A DNA stretch of 63,501 bases from positions 1 to 63,501 of the forward strand of contig MU858251.1 in assembly GCA_033297075.1 (NCBI GenBank), given 5' to 3'. The stretch's first letter is position 1, and each line of letters begins with the position of its first letter. This DNA is from Rhypophila decipiens. Lineage: Eukaryota; Ascomycota; Sordariomycetes; Sordariales; Naviculisporaceae. The notes under the pieces are model-generated. The model was given only the letters and a program-made list of their open reading frames with translations. It was not told the DNA's origin and ran no database searches. A program made the position numbers and the translations under genes. Of the stretch, positions 31,117-41,277 are shown piece by piece.

Positions 31117-31540
31117 AAGGGAAACGAAAATTCAATGGCTTCCAACTCCTCTACGTTTTGCCATTCTTTGGGCCCTTTCTTCGTCTAAAACCCTCGTGCT
31201 TGGCCACGGGCATCCGTTTGCTTCTCCAGTCAAGTCATCCCATATTTGCTTGCTTGCGTACGAAGAAGAAGATATTTGTTCGTCTGGCACACTGCGAGGG
31301 AAACACGGGACAATTGGGCATGGATGACCCACCAACCTTGACCCCCAAAGTCTTGGTCCCCCGCTATTGTTCAAGATGGTGAATCGGCACATGCCTCGCA
31401 GGTACCTTTACGAAGTGGGGCTGTTCTCAGACACCCCCGTTCAGGTTAACTCGTTTTCTATCAAAGATGAGCCCATTTCCCGGTGGCACGTTCCCGTCTA
31501 CCCTCACGAATTAGTCTGAACATCCACGCCCACCACCGAT
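31117..31540. other. gene-free interval
   Basis: Short frames only; nothing recognisable. Confidence 0.35.
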
Positions 31541-32930
31541 CGGAAGCACGCCGCACCAAATATTAAGTAATTATAAGCAGGTTAAATCTTATCAGTCACG
31601 GCGAGCAGGCAAATAAGAGACAAAGCTGCTAATAGCCCTACTGTATTGTAGTTATTCTAAGTTGAAGAAGAAAGGGGAAAGGATCAAGCAACGCGAAGAT
31701 CGCGCGTTGTTGTAGTAGGTGGTGAATACGGCAGAAAGTGGTGCCCACATTGCCGAGCCGGCCAGCCGCCAGCCACTTGCCGTCACTTTATCCTTAAAGC
31801 TTGATATCCTAATAGTAGTAAGAGCAAAAGCTGTTAGGCCACTTCTTTAGACGCTAAGTGACTCGACCTTAGTTTCCAAACTATAATCTTTACTTTAATA
31901 TCCTTTACTTCTAGTACCTTACCCCTTAAAGTGTCAATAAAAGCTAAAGTAATATCCTACGAGGATTTAACGAGTGATATTTACCTTTTCGCTACTCTAT
32001 CTAGATCTATATAAGGTGAACTTACGGGTGTTAATCTTGTCCGCTCTAACTATAATACGAGTAACCTTTATACGATAGTGTCTTTAGCCTTTAGAATCTG
32101 TTCTGCCTTACCCCTTAGAGCAACTAAAGATTACGGGTAGTTTATATATGTACAACTTTCATATATGTTTTAAGTTCTTTTCGAGATCTTGTGATAGCTG
32201 GTATGCTAGTGCAGTAGTCTGGAGGTTTGAAGGATAAGTTCTGTATACGGAGCCTCGGGCTAAAAAGAATTCCTAGTCTCTTCGTCCCCTACTTTCGGCG
32301 GCTTGTTTACACGGTAAAAATTGAAACTCATCGATGTTCCAGATTAGGGTGTAATCCCCTGAGCCCTCAGGCAGTACTCGCTAATTTCCAGCAGCTATTA
32401 CCTGTCTTGTAAATACTTAGTGTACTTGAAATACTGTGCGGCGAGTTATGCTGTGACAAGGATTGTTACTATGACAACAGCTATTTTAAATAAGGAGGAC
32501 TGCGAAAGTGAGAGTCTCTTTTGGCCGGAGGCTCTATAACTAGAAGCTATTACATACGCCGTAGTTAGATTAAGCTACTCGAAGTTTGTTTAAGCTCCTA
32601 CGAGGCTATACAGTACGTGGTTGTTAAATTAAGGTACTCGATGTAACGCCGTTCCTTTAGACTAAGCCGACCAGCGGTCTGGTTTAAGCTCTACTGCGTT
32701 TGATTACGTATAGTATTATTCGTGAGTTCAAGCCCCTTATTAAAGGCTTAAGAAAAGAAGATCGTTAAAGGATCTATCTAAAACAGGAAGAGCTAATCAC
32801 ACTATTCAGGGGAATGTAAATATAACCCCTGAATTCCAAGTGCTTTGTTCAAACTACTATAGTTTTATTCGTTAGTTACTAAGCCTTATTGTGCCTATTT
32901 AATCACTGGATTAGTTGCTAGAAAAATGCC
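31541..32930. mobile_element. TA-rich block, probable RIP-mutated repeat relic
   Basis: The sequence shifts abruptly to AT-rich, dense in TpA (TTATAAG, TATAATCTTTACTTTAAT, TAGTAGTAAG), with long stretches lacking any open frame. This is the appearance of ascomycete repeats after repeat-induced point mutation (CpA to TpA). No terminal repeats or recognisable transposase remain, so the element class is unknown. The base composition returns to normal at the start of the F-box-like gene leader. Confidence 0.5.
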
Positions 32931-33428
32931 GTTTGTTTTGATGCCATGTTTCTCTGCCCACGCAAGTCTCTCTGTCATCCGACAGGGTGCGCAGTGTGCT
33001 CAATTTTCCACTAGTCTCGAATCTCTACCCCACCTGTGCACCCTTCTCTTCCTCTCCCGTTCTTCTTCCTCTTTCTCCTTCAACCATCACCAAGCGCACG
33101 TTTACCAGTCACGATCTCTTTTCCCTCTCATCTCTCTGACAGCCACGACCTTTCCTCTGACCGTCACGGACTCTTCTATCTCTGCGACATCTCGTCTTCG
33201 CTTGACTTTGGCCTCTTAACTTTGCCTGCTGAGCGTACTCAACTCACCTTTTTACCTCCCATACTTATCTTACTATATCTTGCGCGCCTCAAAGGCAATT
33301 ATCTATCGCTCCCACCACCTCACTCCTCACTCATCCTTTACGATCGCCTGGGTGGTATCCGCCTATTACCTTACGACTTTAACCTACCCCCTACCTTCTT
33401 TCACCATACCACTTTGCCGAATACGAAA
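32931..33428. other. pyrimidine-rich leader/promoter of the F-box-like gene
   Basis: CT-rich sequence (CCTCTCCCGTTCTTCTTCC-type) typical of fungal promoters and leaders. The open frames through it are by-products of that composition. Confidence 0.5.
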
Positions 33429-35263
33429 ATGGCCCAGTTCAAGGATCTCGAGGCCACCATTCTCGTCAGGGTCATGGGTCATCTCTGGAGGTTTCTGGAC
33501 CTCCTCAACTTCACGCACGTTTGCAAGTCTACGCGTGCGGCCTTTGAGACCAACGAGCCCCAGGTCATGTGGGACTTTCTCCGTCGGTTTTACGGCATCA
33601 ACTTGTACGAGGCCATTCACTTGGTCACCGATCTCCCCGAATTCGACGCCAATTTGTAAGTTCTATCTTGCTCCTCTTCCACTGGCGCATTCGTCTCTCC
33701 ACCTCCCATCTACCCTCCCTTCACCTAGTGTCTGAGCTAGCCTTGTTGAGCGTGAACCTTGCCCCGTCTTGTCTGTTACTATCGTGACCATATGAGCCCA
33801 TCTACATCTGGAAATCTCTATATTCTGTATCCTATTCAATTCTGTGACTAACGGCTTTTCACGACAGTGACTACAGACTCGTTCAGAACCAGGCTGCCGG
33901 TGGGGTTCAAGAATCGATCTGGTCGCGGAAGGTTCGGGAGTTCTCGCCTGGCTTTTTGAGCGCCACGTACAGGGACCGTGACCGGTTCAACGCCGCCTGG
34001 ATTGCCGGGCAGTACTCGGGGCCTCTGGCAGTTCGTCTTGGCCGACTTTCGACTGTCCTGGACGGACTCCTGGGCCAATACTGGGAGTTCGTCCAGAAAG
34101 TGGTTGGGGAGCAGGACATTGCTCTCTGCGGGTACTCGGCTGGCCTGCCCGAGCCAGTGAGCCACTGGCACCGTGCGGGCATTTTCGCCCCCGCCCCGTC
34201 GCCGGCCGAGCGGCACCGTCTTGTCCGGGCCTACCTCCGGTACGAGATCATATGCCGGCTCTTCAGCATTCCGTACTGGAAGATCCTGTGCTGTGTGTCC
34301 TGGACACACATGGACTTTGCGGCAAAGACGGCTGCGCTGGCCGTCTACGCCCGGCATGACTGGAGTAGCGACCAGTTTATGCGGCTGATGGATAAAGGCG
34401 AGGCGGAGCAGATTCTGTGCGTCGGTGCATTTGTTCGCGCGCAATGGCGCGCCATGCTCATGGAAGTGCGGTCGACCTTCGAGGGCAACGCACATAACAG
34501 GTGTGCCACCTTTGAGGCAAACGGGCCAAAGGATGGGGACGAGGTTGCCTCGTTTTTAGAGCACCTCTCCACGGATATCAGGGTGAAGAAGAACCCGGTG
34601 TACTCCTGTCAGTACAAGCTTGGACGGCAACCCTCAAAGGAAAACATCTGGATCGACAATCTGGCTGCCGGCTTCGGTCTCGGCCTCCTGCGCAAGTCTC
34701 TGCAGGCAGGTCCTCGTGACCAGAGAAAGGGTCTGCGGGCCATCATTGCCGCTTGCGACTCTGAGCCGCAAACGTTGGACAGAGCTTCTCGGTACAGACC
34801 CGACTTTATCCACACCCGGTCCTTCCCAGTGGTGAACCGCGCCAAAGACGACACGACGGACTACGACAAGGCCAAGATGAGACTGGTCGGGTACCACCTG
34901 TGGGATAACTCCCGCCTCTACACGCCAGAGATGCTGAAGCTGGAGGAGTGGCTGAAGGTACCCTCCGTGCCGCCCTTTGAACCAGGCTCCAAGGAGCAGA
35001 ATACCCCCTGGCACGCCTTTACCTCGATGGAGCTCCCCTTTTCCGACTACCACAAGCTCGCCGCGCATGTGTGGGTCGAGAAGTTTTCTGACCTCGGCGA
35101 CGTCGCTCCTCAACGGTACGGGATGATTCTTTCGGTCCTGAAGTCATCGCACATCGACAATATCCTCGACATGCAGTACCAAGACGACCCTCCTGCGAAA
35201 GAAACGACCTCACAGCCCGCCGAGGCTCCGACTCAGGAGACCATCGCAGGTCCGTCTACTTGA
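33429..35263 (+). CDS. F-box-like protein
   Basis: Exons 33429-33655 and 33868-35263, joined across a 212-bp intron (GTAAGT...CGACAG, phase 2), encode 540 residues. The join reads DANF-DYRLVQNQ. ATG is in CGAAAATGG. Residues 5-45 (DLEATILVRVMGHL, LDLLNFTHVCKSTRAAF) resemble an F-box, the roughly 45-residue helix bundle that docks on Skp1 in SCF ubiquitin ligases. The remaining 490 residues are a soluble, mostly helical region of a type common in large fungal expansions, with no WD or LRR repeats visible. The tail is Pro/Thr-rich. If the F-box call is right, the large part would bind substrate. The F-box similarity is weak by eye, and it may be an F-box-derived domain that no longer binds Skp1. 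Confidence 0.8.
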
Positions 35264-37105
35264 GATGATGGACTTGATCCTTGGCTTGCCCCCGCCCCAT
35301 AAGCCTCAAATCCTGGTTAGCCGCCCCCGAGTACAACTCTCGGGTCATTCTACGGACCCAACCGAATCCTGCGAGCCAACAAATGCAAGACCCCCACCAT
35401 ATCCAACCACAAGTATCCGCTCCCGGGTCGGTCCCGCAAAGGATTGCCCCAATAAAGTCCAAAACATCCAAGACTATCGGAGCAGATATCGATGCTGAAC
35501 GGTCTTTTGGTTGTCTGTGTTGCGGTTTTAGCGATGGATGCATGTGGCGGACTGATTATCGGTATTTATTATGTAATATAGCCTATTCTCTAGTCCATAG
35601 TTCGGGCATATAGTCCTGGCCTTTCTCGGGCATTATCTGAGTTTGCGAATGCCATTTACGTATTTCCTCCTTCTTCGATTTAATGTGTTGTGCGTGTGTA
35701 GGGCGGTACGTACCTCTGCTTGCTCCTTCCTCTGTTCAGTGATGCAAGTATCATCATCTTGCTCCATGCAGTTACAAGGCTGATTCATGTCGCCGGGCAG
35801 GTCTTGAGGATCTGCACTACCTTACTTGGGTCTAGCGCAGTGGGCCCACCACCTAGAAAGACCTCTCCACTGTGGGGCCAGCGGTCCAAGCCTGATCAGC
35901 CCCTCCTGTTCCAGTAGCAGCGGGCATTCGTCGTTGAAAGAGATTCGACCAACTTGTCGTTCGTATCCTCCCTTCCTTCAAACAGTAGAATAGGGCTTGC
36001 CACTGCCATTATCTGATTACCTTACCGGCTCGACCATCCTCACCCCTGAAACGACGCGAGCTCCGGGCCGTGCTATTTAACCAGGCCTCGCTCTGTTCGT
36101 GGCTCTCAAGGCCAGCTAGTTGAATAGTAGAGGTGGTAAGTTGTATCCATGATCCAATCGCATCGCAATTCTTGACCCACATCTGACAAGTCTAGGCTAA
36201 CATCTCCTGCCCAAGTACACCAGAACGACCGAAGATCCTCCGCCGGAGTCGACAGCAACCAAGAAGAAGAACAAATGCTATGGAATAGGAGGAGGATACA
36301 AGACTGGCCTCCAGAGGCGCCCATACCCAGAAAGGGCCCAACACTGGCAAGTAGCGCGGAATTTGGCTAAGTCACGACGCTTTTCAATGCGCGAGCCGAT
36401 CATGATTCAAATTTCGGCAGTGAGAATGGAGAAAGGCAGGATATCAGGACCAAGAAGGATATGAGAACTTTGCAGCCTTGTTTGGAGCAACCAAAGGAAG
36501 ATTGCGCAGGGTATGTACCCAGTCAATTCTCTTCCTCCGGACAAGGGAATGAATACGCTAACACTTTTTATAGGATCTTATTACTGACCGCTTCCCTCTT
36601 CAAAGACTGTACCCTACCTTACGTATGAAGAGGTTCCTCTCCCTTGTGAATCGCAAGCGCCCAGGTGGTGGAACAAGAAGAGACAAGACCGCGTCATCTA
36701 CGTTGTTGCCATCTTCGCACACCCGGGCTCCAGGGGGGAGGACCCTTCATCCTAGTATGACTAAAGGCTTGTCGCTGTGGCTGCTACATATACCAGGACC
36801 AGGACCAACGTCACAATGAGCCACAATAGCGGGAATTTTCAGGGCTCGGGCTGGAGAGGAGACTTGTTGCTTGGAAAGGAGGGCAACACGGACAAGAATG
36901 GTGGGGAACATCGTCACCAACTTGAAATCGATCCTGGAGAATTAGTAGACGGTTTGGGATGCTTTCTTATTTGCGACAACACGAGCGGTGATTGGGCTGG
37001 GATTGCGAAAGTCTGCTATGTAAGGTACTTATGTATGGAATAATCGATAATCGAATCCATGATAACCTATCTTTACTACCTAGTTCTGTTAGGCATTCGT
37101 ATCCC
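35264..37105. other. 1.8-kb gene-free interval
   Basis: No frame here has protein-like features. The interval separates the convergent F-box-like gene and LysM gene. Confidence 0.45.
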
Positions 37106-38836
37106 TCAAATTAGCTCATCCCCAGCCTCACGTGTTCCCACCACATTCGCGTCCTCTCCGTTGCCCACGATCTGAGTCCCACCGCCACCATCCTTATTTC
37201 TCGCTTCAACTTTGGCAGCCTCAGTCTCAACAGGCGCATTATTACCAAATCCAATCCCCGGCGTGATGGTCACGCCTCCTCCTCCTCCTCCTCCTGGACC
37301 TCCAATAACAAACGTTGTCCCGTCCCCACCGCAACGCCAGGAGGAACACAAGGCCGCATTGGTAATAGTCACCGTCTTGATGGTTGTAATCGTCGAGCTG
37401 GTGAGGACGATCCTCCGTTCGGTGGATGTGGATGTGGTCACTGTTGTCAGGGTCACAATTGAGATGGAGGTGATTGGTATAACAGTTGTTGCTGTTGCGT
37501 TGACTGTCTTTGTTTGAATTACTTGGAGGGTTGTCGTCGTGCCGGCTGTTATTGTCGAGGTCGTCAGGAGGGTTCGGGTTGCGATTGCTGTCGAGGTCTC
37601 GATGGTTGTGAGAGTCACGATGGTCGTCGGGGTCGCTGGGGTGAGCGTGTTTGGGGCGGTGACTGTTACTGGGACGGTTACTCGGCTTGTGACTGGGACC
37701 GTGGCTGTTGTGGTCGAGATGGAGGTTACAATGGAGATGGATATCGAGACGAGGGTGTTGGTTTGACGGAGGGTTTGGGTGGCCGTGGCTGTCATTATTG
37801 CCGTCGCCGTCGCCGTCACGGTAACAGTTTCGACTGGGAGAGTGGTTGTGGTGAAGCTGACAAAGATGGCGGTGCTGGTCACTTGGACTGTTTGGGTAGC
37901 TGTCGCTGTTGCGGTCACGGCCGTCGTTGCAGTTATAGTGAGAGACTGTCCTGGCAGAGTAGCTGTGCTGATGCTGACTCTGGTGGTCGTTATCGTGTTG
38001 GTGACTTGGACTGTTTGGGTCGCTGTCGCTGTTGACGTAACGGCCGTTGTTTCGGTTATGGTGATGGATTTCACTGGGAGAGTAGATGTGCTGAGGTTGA
38101 TCGTGGTCCATGTAACAGTCTGAATGGTCGTTGCCGTTGCTGTTGCGGTCGAGACTGAGATTGCCGTCGTCGTAGCCATTGCCGTAGTCGTCACTGTTGG
38201 GCCTGGAACCGTCGAGAGAAAGGTCTGAGTACGGGTAGTTGGTTGCTGGACCGTCTCTGTGCGTGTCTGGACCATCGATATCGTTTTGATGACAGTTATG
38301 GTCTCGGTTTCAGTGATCGTCGTCCCTCCGCCTCCACCAGGACTCGTCGAAGTTGTCGGAACAGTCAGAGACGACGATGAGCCCATCCCGGCGCTCCCAC
38401 ACAAGCCAAACTGCGCCTGACAAGTGGCTCCGCAATGGTCGGCAGTCCGTCCACACCAGCCATGTTCGGAACAGCAGTCACCAAATGCGGAGCCCTGGCA
38501 TGTAAATCCGTTCCCGCAAGATCCGTCTTTGCTGACTTGAAGCCCGGGGCTTGAAGAAGCTGTGGGCTGACTGGAGCTGGTACTCAACGGCGATGAGGTT
38601 GTTGGTACGTAGCTGGGATCAACGCAGTATCTTGTCCCGGGGCCCAAGTTGTCGCATGCTGCTATACCCGGATTGCCTCGGATAAACTGCGCGACTGTAA
38701 TACCAGCTGCTGTGGCGAGAGACAAGCAAGTGTCTCCTGCTGCGGCTGTCACGGTGCGACCGCATGTCGCCGCGCCGTGTGAAGAGGCGCCGAAGATGGC
38801 GATGACGGCGAGCAGTGCTCGGAGAAGGAGCAACAT
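37106..38836 (-). CDS. secreted LysM plus hevein-type chitin-binding protein with Thr-rich stalk
   Basis: I place the start at ATG 38836 because the longer frame begins at TTG. The product has 576 residues. The N-terminus is a signal peptide (MLLLLRALLAVIAIFGASS). A LysM-like domain spans about 24-72 (TCGRTVTAAAGDTCLSLATA, FIRGNPGIAACDNLGPGTRYC). A type-1 (hevein) chitin-binding domain follows at about 104-147 with the expected cysteines (SCGNGFTCQGSAFGDCCSEH, WCGRTADHCG). Then come some 330 residues of Thr/Val/Ser/Ile-rich repeats (TITETTAVTSTATATQTVQV-type), probably O-glycosylated, a Gly-rich stretch and a Glu/Lys-rich tail. No catalytic domain and no GPI signal are seen. It likely binds chitin in the wall or hides it from host enzymes, as LysM effectors do; the long stalk argues for a wall-anchored role. 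Repeat length may vary between strains. Confidence 0.88.
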   Translation of the reverse strand: MLLLLRALLAVIAIFGASSHGAATCGRTVTAAAGDTCLSLATAAGITVAQFIRGNPGIAACDNLGPGTRYCVDPSYVPTTSSPLSTSSSQPTASSSPGLQVSKDGSCGNGFTCQGSAFGDCCSEHGWCGRTADHCGATCQAQFGLCGSAGMGSSSSLTVPTTSTSPGGGGGTTITETETITVIKTISMVQTRTETVQQPTTRTQTFLSTVPGPTVTTTAMATTTAISVSTATATATTIQTVTWTTINLSTSTLPVKSITITETTAVTSTATATQTVQVTNTITTTRVSISTATLPGQSLTITATTAVTATATATQTVQVTSTAIFVSFTTTTLPVETVTVTATATAIMTATATQTLRQTNTLVSISISIVTSISTTTATVPVTSRVTVPVTVTAPNTLTPATPTTIVTLTTIETSTAIATRTLLTTSTITAGTTTTLQVIQTKTVNATATTVIPITSISIVTLTTVTTSTSTERRIVLTSSTITTIKTVTITNAALCSSWRCGGDGTTFVIGGPGGGGGGGVTITPGIGFGNNAPVETEAAKVEARNKDGGGGTQIVGNGEDANVVGTREAGDELI

Positions 38837-39831
38837 TGTCTTCAATTCGTCCTTTGGCGAGGCAGAAGCAGCTGTCAATCAACAACCAGGGTGCAGATAT
38901 TTGAAACCGTCTGTGTTGTCGATTGAGTCCAGCGGCAGGGACAGGGGTGGTGGAAATACTCGAGCTTCAACTTATTGGGTCGGGGATAATAATCAGCCGA
39001 GCGGGCGAGATTCGACTGCCGGTACCAAGAAATGGTACAGGGTTGGCGCGGAAACGTTTCAACTCTTGGTATACAATCAAGCAACGTTGATATTATTTTC
39101 AAAAGCTTGTTTTCATGTCGGTGCTGGGCTCGCTAAGAAAGCAAGCGGCAGTGCGTTTGTGGAAAGCTTGAGAATGTCATGGAGCTACAATAGTGGCTGT
39201 CCTCTGCTCGTCTCAAGACCTTGTAAAATTTTGCAAATTTGTCGCTGGTTGGGCCAGGCCGATGGGGAGAGTTCAGCATGCGAAACCCGGAAACTTGAAG
39301 TGGTCAATATGAGTTGGCCAATCTGATGTCCCACTTCTCGTTGCAAAGGTACCAGAAGAGAAGAAAAAAACAACCAATACAAAAGACATCTCGTGGTAAT
39401 CACACCTATCCGCAACATTACATTGCATGTTCGTACTCTACATTCCCAGGGTCAGTGGAGCGATATGGCTGCGCAATGTCGCAAGCAATATTCAAAATCT
39501 CCGTCTGGACCGTAAGCTGCTGTTCTCCTTATTAAATTTTGACCGTATGAGGAATCGTGAAAACTTGCGTATATTGGTCGGGTTCAGGCTAATATCTGTA
39601 AGTGCCATGTATGCGGGGACTTTGGTATCTCATGTGCGGTGCAGTGTTTTCAGTATGTCACTGTGTGGTAACCATCTGGCATCCCCCGTGGTTACGATAT
39701 AGGGCAGTTGCAATTCTTCATGTCTATATCGTCAATCTGTCTAGGCCGAGTACCGAGTTGAATCTGAATCTGGGGCGGGAAATTGACACAATTCCTCGGT
39801 AAATATGTGGTGGCATTCGCCAACCGTATGG
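38837..39831. other. tandem intergenic region
   Basis: Lies between two minus-strand genes; contains the promoter of the LysM protein. Nothing else recognised. Confidence 0.45.
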
Positions 39832-41277
39832 CTAGCGCACTTCGAACTTGGCCAGCTGAGCAGAAATGGTGCTCAGATTCCCCAGACAATTCCCCGTAAA
39901 GTTCATCATCACGAACTGCCTGGGGTCTCTCGACAGCGGCGAAAAGAACCCAATTCCAAATCCCTCCGGGATATCCAGGGTCCCTAAACGCACTGGCGGA
40001 GGCTCGGTCACCTCCTTCCCAGTGCCCATTCGGATGGGCATCGATTCTTTTTTCAAACAGCCCATTAGATCGCCCATGTACCGCGGAAAGCTTGTAAAAG
40101 TCCCACATGGTGTCTGCCGTGTTTCAATACACCCGACGACAAAGAGTGATATTGCTACCAAGAAAACGACAGCTGTATATACCTTGTACCACTTCGAGGA
40201 GATACATGGTATTATGGTTGTCGTCGTTTTTCCCTGTACAAAATAGATGGATAGAAGGATGACTGCAGGGCCCAAAAGGAAATGGTAGAACACCAGAGCA
40301 AGGAAAGCCGTTGCAGTGACGTCCATGGAAGAGATGGCTATAAGCATGGCGATGGTCCAGAGTCCCAGAAGGATAGTCAGAAAGAAGAAACGGAATGCTC
40401 GACTCGGCCAGGTGTTTGTTGCCCAGTACCGTGAATGAGGACGCATATGTTTCCAGCTATCTGTGGTTGAGGAAGGGTCGGTGTGAATAATAGGGAATGT
40501 AGGAGAAGTGAGCCGAGGTCGTCTAACAGTGTCTGCGGACCATCTCCTATCCATCACGCCGCCAAGAACGTCCGCGCTGATGTCCAGATGCGTGTTGAAT
40601 GAACTGAGACTTCGGTCGTAAACCCTCCCTTTATCCAGTCCCGAGTTCGGGACATTGCTGTATGAAAAGTCCTGTGTCAACCAAAGACAGCAAAAGATGC
40701 GCATGAGTCCAATGAGAGCGATGTGAAAGAAGATGATGTCGAGTCCCATTCTGGCAGAAAAAGGCGGCAAGTCCTCGTCCAGGGTGGTCAGTTTGAATAT
40801 GTTTATGGTCATAAAGACAACCTGGCAACCCTGCAATGTGACTATCAATCTCTTGACCATCTCTCCCGAAAAGAAGGCAACCCTGGTAATCTCCGGGAGA
40901 CGTGAGCAATATGGCAAGGTGGAATCCGCCATCTGTTCGGACCCGTCCCAGCCATCGGAAGTCCAGAAAAGAGTATTCGATGCGGCCAGATCCGCAGCTT
41001 CCCATGACCGAGCCCGAATGCGGCGGTCAGTGATAACTGCATATCGCCAGAGAATCGAGATTGGATTGTAGTGACAGATACGATCTTGCCATCGGGGTCG
41101 ATGTCGACTGAGGCAGGATACCTCGGGCACACCTGCAATGATATGTGCCACCAACGGAGCCAGACAGAGGGTGAAAAGGGTGATCCATTCCGAGAAGGTG
41201 TTTTCACCGCTCTGGTGTGTAATTGGGCGAATGTGTAGCGGTAAGATCGGAAACGGGGACGTGAGCGGAGATACCAT
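39832..41277 (-). CDS. multi-span membrane protein of unknown function
   Basis: A single frame of 481 residues begins at ATG 41277. About six hydrophobic spans are visible: residues about 30-50, 144-164, 178-200, 290-312, 318-343 and 358-378. A long hydrophilic loop (about 200-285) lies between spans three and four. The C-terminal 100 residues are extracellular-like, with Asn-x-Ser/Thr sites (NFTGN, NLST) and paired cysteines. I recognise no transporter or receptor signature. Similar lineage-specific integral membrane proteins with a polar C-terminal domain are common in ascomycetes. No intron is needed. Confidence 0.8.
   Translation of the reverse strand: MVSPLTSPFPILPLHIRPITHQSGENTFSEWITLFTLCLAPLVAHIIAGVPEVSCLSRHRPRWQDRICHYNPISILWRYAVITDRRIRARSWEAADLAASNTLFWTSDGWDGSEQMADSTLPYCSRLPEITRVAFFSGEMVKRLIVTLQGCQVVFMTINIFKLTTLDEDLPPFSARMGLDIIFFHIALIGLMRIFCCLWLTQDFSYSNVPNSGLDKGRVYDRSLSSFNTHLDISADVLGGVMDRRWSADTVRRPRLTSPTFPIIHTDPSSTTDSWKHMRPHSRYWATNTWPSRAFRFFFLTILLGLWTIAMLIAISSMDVTATAFLALVFYHFLLGPAVILLSIYFVQGKTTTTIIPCISSKWYKVYTAVVFLVAISLFVVGCIETRQTPCGTFTSFPRYMGDLMGCLKKESMPIRMGTGKEVTEPPPVRLGTLDIPEGFGIGFFSPLSRDPRQFVMMNFTGNCLGNLSTISAQLAKFEVR

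Noticed and set aside
37212..38123. Open frames on the plus strand opposite the Thr-rich stalk
   Set aside because: Val/Thr/Gly-rich translations created by the repeat of the real minus-strand gene.
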